This document shows positions 42,832-50,921 of a DNA stretch of 64,000 bases, one piece after another. Every line of letters starts with the position of its first letter. Positions within the stretch are counted from its first letter, which is position 1. Made by a program: the position numbers and the translations under genes. The notes beneath the pieces are model-generated. The model had not been told where the DNA came from, made no database searches, and saw only the letters and a list, made by a program, of their open reading frames with translations. Source of the stretch: Mycobacterium noviomagense (GTDB lineage Bacteria; Actinomycetota; Actinomycetes; Mycobacteriales; Mycobacteriaceae); contig NZ_AP022583.1 in NCBI RefSeq assembly GCF_010731635.1, positions 4,402,001 to 4,466,000 on the forward strand, given 5' to 3'.

Positions 42832-43862
42832 CCCGCCTGCTTGAGTCGCTTGGGCTTTCGCGGGCGTGGCGGCGCTGCGGCGTGGTGCTCGTCCGCCGCC
42901 CGGTCGGTCTTGATCGAGTCGAGCAGTGTGCGGTCGATCTTCTCGGACCCTTCCTGGATCGCGGCAATAGCGGCGTCGCTGAGTAGTGCGCGCAGAGAGC
43001 CGATACTGCCGCCGGTGCGGTCGTAGAGGTAGGTGGCGTGCTGCTCCAGTGAGCCCTCGCGATGCTTGGCCAACGGTAGGAGGCTCTCCAGGCCGAGTAC
43101 TAACTCCACCCAATCGTCACGATGGGCCTGGGTGCCATAGCAGTATGGTGACATCTCATGAACGATCATGCGGGCCTTGATTTGACGGCCCATGTGCCCC
43201 GCGAAGAGATCGCTCGTGAGCAGGTCGATGCCCGCATAGATGAAAGTCGCATCCAATCTCTCGCCGAAGACCTTGAGGGCTGAGGCGGCTTCGGCACCGA
43301 TGCTGCTGTTGGTCTTCAGGTTGTGCACTTCATCGACGATCACCAGTGTTGTTCCGAGGTCGCGGAGCACCGCGACGACTTGTTCGGTGATGTCCTGGGC
43401 GGTGTTCTTGCTGCGCATAACCAGACCGAGCCAGTTGGCGAAGGCCAGCATCATCATCTTGGGTGTGGTTCCGGGTGGAACGACCGCATACACGACTGGT
43501 GCGTAGTTGGCGTCATTGCGGCCTGTTTTGGTTCGCATGAATTTCTCGTGGCGCTTGCCGATCAGAAGCGCGGCGGTGCTCTTTCCCAGTCCTGCAGCGC
43601 CGCTCAGCGCAAGGCCTCGCCTAGCGGTGGCGGTTTGTGCGGCGTTGCGTGCCAAAATTATTCGCGTTTGCCGCTCCAGGGCCTTGGTGTCCGCGGTTTC
43701 CAGTACGACGTCGGCGGCCAGCCATGCGATTCGCTGTTGGTCATAGTCCAATTTGGCATCGGGGGAGAGGGAGGCGAGTTCTTCGGGGATGAGCAGGTCA
43801 GGTGTCGTCGGCCGGTGGCCAACGAATTCGCGCCAGGCGCTCAACGAGTCAGGTACAGCCAT
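42828..43862 (-). CDS. tnsC: Transposition AAA+ ATPase TnsC
   Basis: 344 residues. Seen: Walker A GAAGLGKST (88-96), Walker B LVIVDEVHNL (D177, E178), and sensor-type FIYAGIDLL, as in TnsC/TniB. TnsC assembles on target DNA and connects TniQ to the TnsAB transposase. The basic tail (PPRPRKPKRLKQ) may contact DNA or TnsA. It starts 3 bases after the tnsB stop and overlaps tniQ. Confidence 0.9.
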   Translation of the reverse strand: MAVPDSLSAWREFVGHRPTTPDLLIPEELASLSPDAKLDYDQQRIAWLAADVVLETADTKALERQTRIILARNAAQTATARRGLALSGAAGLGKSTAALLIGKRHEKFMRTKTGRNDANYAPVVYAVVPPGTTPKMMMLAFANWLGLVMRSKNTAQDITEQVVAVLRDLGTTLVIVDEVHNLKTNSSIGAEAASALKVFGERLDATFIYAGIDLLTSDLFAGHMGRQIKARMIVHEMSPYCYGTQAHRDDWVELVLGLESLLPLAKHREGSLEQHATYLYDRTGGSIGSLRALLSDAAIAAIQEGSEKIDRTLLDSIKTDRAADEHHAAAPPRPRKPKRLKQAG

Positions 43863-43865
43863 CGG

Positions 43866-45869
43866 TTACTCCTCGTCGATTCGTCGCGCGGCCTTGATCT
43901 GGCGTGATGGTTTGATCGGTGCCGCGGTTTCTATGGGTCCGCATTCGGCGGATGGGGTCGGGTCAGGTTCGGGGACGACGGGGATCGTGCTCGCGTTGCG
44001 CCGGGCGGCGGTGCGCTCGCGGGTGGATACCGCTCCGCCGGTCTGGATGCGGTTGATTTCGGCCAGAACGTCGACGCCTGCCCCGCCACTTCCGCGTTTG
44101 GCAGCAGCGCTTCTGGCGGCGTTGAGCACATCAAGGGAGAATGGTGCGAGGGCCTGTTTGGCCATCGTCCATTCGGCGTGGATCCACCGGCCTCGTTTAT
44201 GGTCGCGGATGAAGATCTCGTTCATTCGGTAGGGGTCGAATCGGATCTCCCAACGACCTCGGGCGGGTTCGGGGAGTCCGCTGCTAACGCCCCGGTATTC
44301 GTGCAGGCCGGACGAATCGTAGTGCAGGCCAGCGAAATTGACTCCGTATGGCTGGATCGACCTCCAGTCGATGGGCAGCAGCCCTATGTAGTCGTCGGTT
44401 GTGAGCGCGACGTTCACCGCGGGGGCGATTCCTGACAGCGCTGCGTAGGCCTCGTTGGGTGTCAATTCCTTGCGGGGCATGGCAGGGTGGCGCAGTCCGC
44501 TGTGTGGGCGGTTTTGCCAGACGCTCACGATCCACAGGTCGAGGAGGTTCTGTACCTCGGCCAGCGTCCACTGCGCGTCGACGCCGGGATCGGTCCCGCG
44601 ACGGACGACGTTTGGTCCAACGTAGCCCGCGAGATACTGGGTGAAGCCGCTGTTGATAGCAGCGAAGGCTCGCTCGATGTGCGGTTTGTCGGTCGGAGTT
44701 CGGGGAGCCGCTTTGATGATACTGATCTGAAGTCGTTCGCATGCGCTCAGAAATGTTGAGCCGACAAACACCTTGCCGCGATCGATCGTGATGCTGTCAG
44801 GAACGATGACGGGTTTCGCCGCGATTCTTGCCTTCACCGCGTCGTCTCCATCGATCATTCCCTGGGGGAGAATGCTTCTGGAAAAGGCAAGGGAGGCAGC
44901 CCAGCCGGGCTGCATCGGTATTGGGGTCAAGGCTCGTGCGAGCAGCACGGCGGCATCGACTGCCTTGGTCGCGACCGGCCGAAGGATCGCCGCCAGCGCA
45001 GTGCGGGTCGCGATGTCAAGCGCCATCGTGAGGTCGACCCGTCCCGTTGAGCCGTCCGGGTTAACTACCATCAGGTCCAGTGGAGTGGAATCGATCTCGA
45101 CCAGCTCCCCTGGTCTGGACGGGGCCTGGCGTCCCCAGCTCCTGGCAGGTCTGTTCGCCTGGGTTCTGCGTGTCGTCGCATTGCCGAAGGGATGTCGGTT
45201 GCGCTCGAGCGCGGACAGGGCTCGGTACATGGTGGCGCGTGAGGGGAGCGGTATCTCTTGCTTGGTCGCCTCGATCCTCACCTGGTTGATGACGCGATCG
45301 CGGGTGCCGGTGCTCAGATCGGTCTGGCCGGCTATCGCAGTCTCCAAGAGGGCGATGATCCGCTGATCGGTCCGCCCGGCCACGGTGCGTTGTCTTGTCC
45401 TGCGACGGTCGATAAGTCCCGCTAACCCATTCCGGCGGTAGGCGGACAGGTATCGCTTCAGGCTTCTCTCGCCGATGGGAGTTCCGGCTTGTCTGAGTTC
45501 GTTAAGTTTTGCTTCGATGCGGTCCGCCAATCGGTTCGTGGGGTCATACTCCGGTCGGGGTTTTACGATCGTCGTTCCGTCGTTCGGCGGGACACCGGTA
45601 AGTACCTCCACGACGTGCCGGTGCAGGAACTCAACTCGGGTGCGTGTTTCCGCGTCCAGCGTTTCGATAACGGCGACGTTATCGAGGCTGGGCAACCGGT
45701 CAGGGTTGTCTGGTAGGTACGACTCGTCGCCGAGCAGATCAGGTAGGGGTATCTTGCGGATCCTGTTCGTGGCCAGGCTCTTTAACGCGATGGTGGTGCC
45801 GTCCTGTGCCATGACCTGCCACGAACCACCGTCATACTCGATGAAGTCGAACAGCCGAACTGATCTCAT
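43866..45869 (-). CDS. tnsB: DDE transposase TnsB
   Basis: 667 residues from an ATG overlapping the tnsA stop (ATGA). Seen: an N-terminal DNA-binding region with HTH (RSLKRYLSAYRRNGLAGLIDRR), then the RNaseH-like catalytic core with D260 (ELVEIDSTPLDL), D363 (SITIDRGKVFVGS) and E399 (DKPHIERAF), the last two 36 apart, a Mu/Tn552-like C-terminal beta barrel and a Pro-rich tail that in Tn7 binds TnsC. It recognises the end repeats and cuts the 3' strands. All catalytic residues are present, so it is likely active. Confidence 0.92.
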   Translation of the reverse strand: MRSVRLFDFIEYDGGSWQVMAQDGTTIALKSLATNRIRKIPLPDLLGDESYLPDNPDRLPSLDNVAVIETLDAETRTRVEFLHRHVVEVLTGVPPNDGTTIVKPRPEYDPTNRLADRIEAKLNELRQAGTPIGERSLKRYLSAYRRNGLAGLIDRRRTRQRTVAGRTDQRIIALLETAIAGQTDLSTGTRDRVINQVRIEATKQEIPLPSRATMYRALSALERNRHPFGNATTRRTQANRPARSWGRQAPSRPGELVEIDSTPLDLMVVNPDGSTGRVDLTMALDIATRTALAAILRPVATKAVDAAVLLARALTPIPMQPGWAASLAFSRSILPQGMIDGDDAVKARIAAKPVIVPDSITIDRGKVFVGSTFLSACERLQISIIKAAPRTPTDKPHIERAFAAINSGFTQYLAGYVGPNVVRRGTDPGVDAQWTLAEVQNLLDLWIVSVWQNRPHSGLRHPAMPRKELTPNEAYAALSGIAPAVNVALTTDDYIGLLPIDWRSIQPYGVNFAGLHYDSSGLHEYRGVSSGLPEPARGRWEIRFDPYRMNEIFIRDHKRGRWIHAEWTMAKQALAPFSLDVLNAARSAAAKRGSGGAGVDVLAEINRIQTGGAVSTRERTAARRNASTIPVVPEPDPTPSAECGPIETAAPIKPSRQIKAARRIDEE

Positions 45870-46639
45870 GCCGAGACCTCCGTTTCCATGCGCAGTGAGA
45901 CGGACAAGTCGGCATGTAGAAGCCTCCTCCACATCAGGTGATAGATGTTCGCCAAGGCCGCTGGTTCAGTTGAGCCGAGCGCTTTCGCCGCTCGGCTCAC
46001 ACCAACCCCAAGCGGAGTGGGCTCCCCGAACACATCGACGATATGTGTGATCACGCTGTCTGGGGGCGAGAAGCGGTCGTGACGGTAGCCGGATAACCAG
46101 CGCACGTTCCGGCGGTGCGGCGTATCGATGCCTGTGAAAATCTCGTACTCCCAGCCGATCTCACTGCATGTATCCCGTGTCAACGCGAACTGCTTCGCAG
46201 AGTTAGCAACCGCGCCAGGATGCTTGACGTCGACCACTCGGCCGTCCCCGCTGGCCAGCCGGAGAAAGAAGTCAGGGACGTGGTACTTCGAACCCTTAGT
46301 CGTTCGCGGCCACAGAAGGGCGAAAGGCTGCGCCGAGATCGCCACCACTTCCGCGTCGAAGTCGGCGATCATCAGCGCATCTCGCTCCAGTAATGACTCG
46401 AACTCTATTTGCGTGCGCGTGGTTGAGCTCCACCAGCGACCTTCATAGTTGCGCTTACCCTTCCAGGAGTAGAAGCGGCGGATCGGCAGGGCGGATTCGA
46501 GTCGCATTGCGGCGAGATCGTCAGCCACACGATGGTTAACGACGCGCCGTGCGCCCGGCAGCCGTGCCAGGACGAGCGTTTCATCGGTCATGTTCCTGGG
46601 CAGCTGTTCGACCACAGGTGCGGGCACTGGCGGCTCCAT
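45866..46639 (-). CDS. tnsA: PDDEXK transposase subunit TnsA
   Basis: 257 residues. Seen: the nuclease core with E85 (ESLLERDALMIADFD), D123 (HVPDFFLRL) and D137-x-K139 (RVVDVKHPG), the equivalents of E63, D114 and Q130/K132 of Tn7 TnsA; and a C-terminal winged region. TnsA cuts the 5' strands, so the element should move by cut-and-paste. It is the first gene of the operon; its promoter lies among the right-end repeats, which would let TnsB repress it, as known in Tn7. Confidence 0.9.
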   Translation of the reverse strand: MEPPVPAPVVEQLPRNMTDETLVLARLPGARRVVNHRVADDLAAMRLESALPIRRFYSWKGKRNYEGRWWSSTTRTQIEFESLLERDALMIADFDAEVVAISAQPFALLWPRTTKGSKYHVPDFFLRLASGDGRVVDVKHPGAVANSAKQFALTRDTCSEIGWEYEIFTGIDTPHRRNVRWLSGYRHDRFSPPDSVITHIVDVFGEPTPLGVGVSRAAKALGSTEPAALANIYHLMWRRLLHADLSVSLRMETEVSA

Positions 46640-46722
46640 TCCGATCGGTGTACCGCCAACTTCTCACGAGCGACCGACAAGTCTGATCCGCTGGCGACGC
46701 GCGTGCGGTCGCGACCGGTCAC

Positions 46723-46808
46723 CAATGCCAACTTGAATGAGATCCCGCGACGATTCCGTAAGGTGCCAGATCGACTGCGAAAAGTGCCAACTGCACTGAG
46801 ACCGGACA
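46723..46808 (-). repeat. Right transposon end with three putative TnsB sites
   Basis: On the plus strand three related sites lie at 46723-46743, 46760-46780 and 46782-46802, cores AATGCCAACTTGAATGAGAT, AAGGTGCCAGATCGACTGCG and AAGTGCCAACTGCACTGAGA. The last two are 22 bases apart. The terminus GGACA ends at 46808. Confidence 0.8.
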
Positions 46809-46813
46809 GCAGG
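46809..46813. repeat. Right target-site duplication (GCAGG)
   Basis: Identical to the five bases before the left terminus. The 421 bases from here to the end of the second vapC gene are AT-richer at first and hold no gene I can support. Confidence 0.9.
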
Positions 46814-47234
46814 CGAGGACCGGGCTGACTCATCCGATGAAAACGGCGAGTTTTTTACTTAACATAATGTGGCTTATCGGTACAGAACGCATGCGGGTTG
46901 CATTGGATGAAAGTGCTCGACCAGGCCTCTGAGGTTCATGCCGATTGAATCACCGATGCCCAATGCGCCAGGCGCCGACCGGTTGCGCATTCCTAATGTC
47001 TAGCTGGGCAGCAACCGGGCCTGCAGCTGAGTTGACTGCGCGCCACTGGCGGAACTTCCGGTGAATGAGCCCCGACGACGCGCTTCCACCATGCCACGCC
47101 CTTCCCGCCGGGCCAAGTCAATTCGTCACCGTGACGAAATCGACTGGCGCGTTGCGTTATTCATTGGCCAGTTCCTGCAATCAGAATCAGCTGGAGTGAG
47201 CTTGGTCAGTTGACGTAATCGAAGTAATCGCCAA

Positions 47235-47669
47235 TTACCGTGAAACGGGCGACAGCAGCTCATAGTTGACGTCGAGCAACCGATACGTCGGCTCAGCCCG
47301 TCGGTCGCATGTGATGAGCATCAGCTTGTGCTTGCGAGCAGCCGCACCGACGAGACCGTCGTAAACTGCGCCGCCGGCCAAGGCCACTTCGGCAAACTCC
47401 CGTAACAGGCGCTTTGTATCCGTTGCGGACAGGAAGCGAGACTCCGGAAAATTCCTCTCCTCCAAGCGAAGTGCCGCAACCGGAGTAAGTCGGTGCGGCG
47501 GCGGCAGTCGCGTCAGCACCGACAGCAGCTCGACCGCGGCATGCCCTGACAACCCCCGGCGGCACACTAGGAGCCTGGCCTTGGCGGCTCGGTGAAATGG
47601 GTTCTCACGCTGCACCAGTGCAAGTGCAGCGCTGGTGTCGACCAGCACATGTTCAACGCTGGTCGGCAA
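47235..47669 (-). CDS. vapC: PIN-domain toxin VapC (second module)
   Basis: 144 residues. Seen: D11 (LVDTSAALA), E47 (AVELLSVL), D104 (AVYDGLVGAAA) and D122 (TCDRRA), the PIN metal-binding set, so it is probably active. It starts 17 bases inside the end of its antitoxin gene. It belongs to a different VapC subgroup from the module at 36,381 and pairs with an AbrB-type antitoxin. Confidence 0.87.
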   Translation of the reverse strand: MPTSVEHVLVDTSAALALVQRENPFHRAAKARLLVCRRGLSGHAAVELLSVLTRLPPPHRLTPVAALRLEERNFPESRFLSATDTKRLLREFAEVALAGGAVYDGLVGAAARKHKLMLITCDRRAEPTYRLLDVNYELLSPVSR

Positions 47670-47886
47670 GCCGCAACTCCCTCACCGCGTCGGCGCCAAG
47701 CTTTGGACCGCCACTGGGTAGCAGCAGAAGCCCATCCTCTTCGACAAGGTCGTCGGCTGCCACGCTTTCGATCCGGATAGCAGCCCCATCGAGGGAGATC
47801 TCTACTTCACCAGAGGCGATGCCGGCCTGTTCGCGTAATGACTTCGGAATCACCAAACGCCCGGCTTTATCCATGGTAGTTCGCAT
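47653..47886 (-). CDS. vapB: AbrB/MazE-type VapB antitoxin
   Basis: 77 residues. The N-terminal swapped-hairpin DNA-binding motif is clear (MDKAGRLVIPKSLREQAGI) and the acidic tail would bind the toxin. Upstream bases hold the direct repeat ACCATTA twice and an inverted TACC/GGTA, a likely operator. A TAGTCT hexamer six bases before the ATG would give a leaderless transcript. Overlaps vapC by 17 bases. Confidence 0.85.
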   Translation of the reverse strand: MRTTMDKAGRLVIPKSLREQAGIASGEVEISLDGAAIRIESVAADDLVEEDGLLLLPSGGPKLGADAVRELRLADQR

Positions 47887-48010
47887 ACCATTAGACTACC
47901 ATTATTTTGGTACAAGTATCCGGCTCAGCCACCTCCTCATGCGAAGGTCACGCCGTCCTAGGCCGGACAGTCCCTATCGGCGGGGATTCCCCGGCCTTGT
48001 TGCACTCATT

Positions 48011-48045
48011 TAGACCGTTGGTCTAAAGTCTAGACCGGTGGTCTA
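48011..48045. promoter_or_regulatory. Double TetR operator
   Basis: Two 15-bp palindromes, TAGACC-GTT-GGTCTA (48011-48025) and TAGACC-GGT-GGTCTA (48031-48045), have centres exactly 20 bases apart, two helical turns, on one DNA face. They precede the membrane protein and TetR genes, so autoregulation by TetR is likely. Confidence 0.8.
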
Positions 48046-48087
48046 AGACGGACGGCCTCCGTCGCCCTTCGAAAAGGAGTGGTATGC

Positions 48088-48555
48088 ATGCGCACACCCG
48101 TCACCACGATCGATCGCGCGGAACGCACTCGGGCATTTGCCCGGGTGCTCGGGCCGTTCATCGCCGTGGTTCCTGCGATCGTCGCGATCAGGGCGGGCAG
48201 CATCGGCAATCAGCTGTCCAGTTTCTCGACCGACCCGATGTGGCCGTGGGTGCTGGGCGCGCTGTTGTTCTTCAGTGGGCTGTTTGTCGTTGCGTTTCAC
48301 CAGTATTGGCGAAGTGTTGCCGCGGCGATCATCTCGCTGTTTGGCTGGTTCTTGCTGTTACGGGGTTTCACATTGCTCGCCATGCCGCAGCTGATTGTCA
48401 AAGGGGCCGAAACCGCCACCAACACGTCAGGTTCCGCAGTCGCTTTCGTGCGGCTCGGTTTCGGATTACTCGCAGTGTGCGGTTTGTATCTGACATATGT
48501 GGGGTGGCTGAAGAAGTCTCCGACTGATTCGAAACCGTCATGCCGCGAATTGTGA
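48088..48555 (+). CDS. Membrane protein, TetR-controlled
   Basis: 155 residues with about four hydrophobic segments (FIAVVPAIVAIRAG, VLGALLFFSGLFVVAF, AAIISLFGWFLLLRGFTLLA, LGFGLLAVCGLYLTYVGWL in parts). No family recognised beyond a general small integral membrane protein. The ATG at 48088 follows AAGGAG by eight bases. The last 16 bases overlap tetR, so the two are cotranslated. The double operator lies about 45 bases upstream. It could be an exporter or a lipid-related membrane protein; this is not decided. Confidence 0.75.
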   Translation: MRTPVTTIDRAERTRAFARVLGPFIAVVPAIVAIRAGSIGNQLSSFSTDPMWPWVLGALLFFSGLFVVAFHQYWRSVAAAIISLFGWFLLLRGFTLLAMPQLIVKGAETATNTSGSAVAFVRLGFGLLAVCGLYLTYVGWLKKSPTDSKPSCREL

Positions 48556-49247
48556 AGCCGAAGGATGTCCGGCGGGCCGAAGTGCTCGACGAAGCACTCG
48601 CGCTGTTTCTGGAACGCGGTTACGAAAATGTCAGTCTCAATGACCTACTCGCGACAACGGGCACTCCGAAAGGGGCGTTCTACCATTACTTTCCGTCGAA
48701 GGAGGCGCTGGTCACTGCGCTTGCTGAACGCAGCGCCGCTGAAGCCTTCGAGGCGCTGCGTCCGGTCTTCGACCAGCCCGGCAAAAGCGCGCTGCAACGC
48801 CTCAATGCCGGACTGGCCGCCAGTTACCAGGTCAAGATGGCCATGGGGGCTCCCGAACAGATCGCAGCGATGGCGTCACTGCTGAAGCCGGACAACCAGG
48901 CCCTGTTCGTGAGGATTGTGACCATCTGGGAAGACCTGTTCCGACCCATGCTGACAGAAGTCATCACCCAAGGGGTGGATGACGGTGTGTTCGACACGTT
49001 CGATCCCGAAGGCGTCGGCGACATGATTCAGGGATTCGCGGCCAGCATGCAAAAACTTGTAGTTCGCGTGCTCGATGCACCCGACGCGAAATCACGACGC
49101 AAAGTTATCGATACCTGCGTGAAGCGCCTCAAGCTCCACGGCATCGCGACGGACCGCATCCTCGGTTTACCCGACGGGTCAACCGTAGTGCTCAACCGCA
49201 AGCAGGTAGAGGCGATGGTCGCCCGTCTGCATCCCACACACCGTTGA
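48540..49247 (+). CDS. TetR-family repressor
   Basis: 235 residues. Seen: HTH with EVLDEALALFLERGYENVSLNDLLATTGTPKGAFYHYFPSKEALV (recognition helix PKGAFYHYFPSKE), then a helical ligand domain. It overlaps the membrane protein gene and very probably binds the two palindromes upstream of it. An extended C-terminus (about 30 residues after the last helix) is unusual but not diagnostic. Confidence 0.88.
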   Translation: MPRIVKPKDVRRAEVLDEALALFLERGYENVSLNDLLATTGTPKGAFYHYFPSKEALVTALAERSAAEAFEALRPVFDQPGKSALQRLNAGLAASYQVKMAMGAPEQIAAMASLLKPDNQALFVRIVTIWEDLFRPMLTEVITQGVDDGVFDTFDPEGVGDMIQGFAASMQKLVVRVLDAPDAKSRRKVIDTCVKRLKLHGIATDRILGLPDGSTVVLNRKQVEAMVARLHPTHR

Positions 49248-49393
49248 GTCGGTTCGCTCCGAGGACAACTGCGTTTGTGTGCATTCCCGACGTACATAAC
49301 CAGCGAACGCGGCAGAGTTATTGGGATTGGTAGTCGGCCCCATAGCGTGCACTGACAGCGCTGATGGGTTGACGCCGTCGAGAGGAATCGACG

Positions 49394-49801
49394 ATGAACC
49401 GAATTTCGCGGTTCGCAATCACCGTGGTGATGTCGGGCGGTCTGAGCCTGCCCAGCTTGAGCCTCTCGGCTGGGACCGCTCAAGCCACGGGGCCCAGCTA
49501 TCAGGGCGGCAACTGCCCGGGCGGGATGACATGCACTCACTGGTGCCCGGGCGACCCTCCCATACCGGGTAGCCAAGCGATTACCTGGGACTGGAACGTC
49601 TGCCACGACTGGTACTGGACCTCGGAGGGCGTCATCGACATCGACTCCAACACCGTCTACCCGTGGCATGGCAGTCCACATCAGGCTCCCCCGCCGCCCC
49701 CGCCTCCCCCTCCCTATACACCTCCGCCGCCGCAGCCACTGCCGCCGGATTGCCCACCCTGGTCCCCCATCTTGGCCCCGTCGCGGTGCGGCGGCCTTTG
49801 A
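49394..49801 (+). CDS. Secreted proline-rich small protein
   Basis: 135 residues: signal peptide (MNRISRFAITVVMSGGLSL through SAGTAQA), a short Cys/Trp-rich core (CPGGMTCTHWCPGDPP, WDWNVCHDWYW) and a polyproline run PPPPPPPPPYTPPPPQPLPP with two further Cys near the end. Such small secreted Cys/Pro-rich proteins are frequent in mycobacteria; function unknown. It ends directly at the convergent histone-deacetylase-like gene. Confidence 0.8.
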   Translation: MNRISRFAITVVMSGGLSLPSLSLSAGTAQATGPSYQGGNCPGGMTCTHWCPGDPPIPGSQAITWDWNVCHDWYWTSEGVIDIDSNTVYPWHGSPHQAPPPPPPPPPYTPPPPQPLPPDCPPWSPILAPSRCGGL

Positions 49802-50833
49802 TTACAGGCCGTGCAGCTGCTTGAGCCGTGCGACGAGGCGCTCGATGTCTGGCTCGGGTCGTGGGCTCGGTTGTGTGCCCGGCGGGTCGACTGGCGGTTC
49901 GCCGAGCAGCAGGCGAGCGATATTGCTGGCTCCGTATCGCAGCGCGTCCATGTCGTAGCCGCCCTCGAGCACAAAGACGACCTTGTCCGCGCATAACGAT
50001 TGCGCCATGCGGACGACTTCCGCGGCCAGGTGCGAATAGCCGGGCAATGTGAGGCGCATCCCCGCCAACGGATCTGCCCAGTACGCGTCGAACCCCACCG
50101 ATACGAGGATCAACTCAGGGTCGAACCGCTCGGCGGCCGGCCAGACGATCGTGTCGAAAACCGTTGCGTAGGTAGCGTCGCCGCTTCCGGCGGGCAACGG
50201 AATATTGACCGTGTAGCCCTCGCCGGAGCCCGTCCCGACGTCACTCGCCGCACCGGTGCCGGGATAAAACGGATACTGGTGAGTCGAAATGTAGAGCACC
50301 GATGGATCGTCGTAGAACATGGCTTCGGTGCCATTGCCGTGGTGAACGTCGTAGTCGACGATCAAGATGCGCTCAATCCCGTAACGCGTCTGGGCGTGGC
50401 GCGCGGCAATCGCGACGTTTCCGAGCAGGCAGAAACCCATGGCGCGATCGGGCATCGCATGATGCCCCGGCGGGCGAACGGCAGCCAGCCCATTGCCCGC
50501 GGTTCCGCTGAGCACCGCGTCGGTCGCAGCAATGACTCCACCGGCCGACAACCGGGCGATGGTGAGGGCGTCCGGTCCCGCGTAAGTGTCAGGGTCCAGA
50601 TGGATGGTGCGCGGCGTGTCGTTGATGCGTTGCAGCAAGGCGAGATAGTCGTCCGTGTGCACCGCGAGCACGGCCTCGGTGTCGAGAGGTTGGACTTCGA
50701 GCGGCTGCATCCGCGCGGCCATGCCGCTCTCGTCCAAACCGCGCCACACCGCGCGGATGCGGTCCGCACACTCCGGATGTCCCGGCAAATCGTGTTCGGT
50801 GTACCGGGGATGGGTTGCGTAAACCGTAGTCAT
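49802..50833 (-). CDS. Histone deacetylase family (AcuC/acetylpolyamine amidohydrolase type)
   Basis: A zinc amidohydrolase. Seen: HPECADRI near the N-terminus, the active-site RPPGHHAMPDRAMGFCLLGN (the two His of the charge relay), ILIVDYDVHHGNGTEAMF with zinc ligands Asp and His, STHQYPFYPGTG, VSVGFDAYWADPLAGM with the third zinc ligand Asp, and VFVLEGGYDMDAL. 343 residues. The start overlaps a TGA upstream; nearby is a haloacid dehalogenase gene on the same strand. Confidence 0.9.
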   Translation of the reverse strand: MTTVYATHPRYTEHDLPGHPECADRIRAVWRGLDESGMAARMQPLEVQPLDTEAVLAVHTDDYLALLQRINDTPRTIHLDPDTYAGPDALTIARLSAGGVIAATDAVLSGTAGNGLAAVRPPGHHAMPDRAMGFCLLGNVAIAARHAQTRYGIERILIVDYDVHHGNGTEAMFYDDPSVLYISTHQYPFYPGTGAASDVGTGSGEGYTVNIPLPAGSGDATYATVFDTIVWPAAERFDPELILVSVGFDAYWADPLAGMRLTLPGYSHLAAEVVRMAQSLCADKVVFVLEGGYDMDALRYGASNIARLLLGEPPVDPPGTQPSPRPEPDIERLVARLKQLHGL

Positions 50834-50921
50834 TCCTTCAACTCCTGCGCATACAGTGCCTCAGCCGCTTCCATCGTCAGCCATGTTGGACACGGCCGCG
50901 TGGAAGACAGCCCACCACATC

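Larger units (their letters stand above)
36892..46808. mobile_element. Complete Tn7-like transposon with MarR-controlled cargo
   Basis: A 9,917-bp element. The left end starts TGTCCAGTCTCA, the right end on the other strand TGTCCGGTCTCA (11 of the first 12 and 19 of the first 26 bases match). Both are flanked by GCAGG. Repeats of about 21 bp that fit TnsB sites occur twice, spaced, at the left end and three times, denser, at the right, the Tn7 asymmetry. tnsA, tnsB, tnsC and tniQ run leftward from the right end as in Tn7 and keep their catalytic residues. Cargo: methyltransferase, alpha/beta hydrolase, a small broken gene, solute-binding-like protein, three-repeat protein and MarR. There are no Cas genes or CRISPR, so it is not a CAST. 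Confidence 0.93.

Noticed and set aside
36892..46808. CRISPR-associated transposon (CAST)
   Set aside because: No Cas gene and no repeat-spacer array occur in the element or near it.
46814..47234. Short frames in the right flank of the transposon, such as one reading DLARREGRGMVEARRRG on the minus strand
   Set aside because: No start with a ribosome site, no family resemblance, and a stop close upstream.
50850..50921. Possible 19-codon frame and an ending TMEAAEALYAQELKE before the histone-deacetylase-like gene
   Set aside because: The coupling overlap with the downstream ATG is attractive, but the piece is too short and no upstream part reads as protein.
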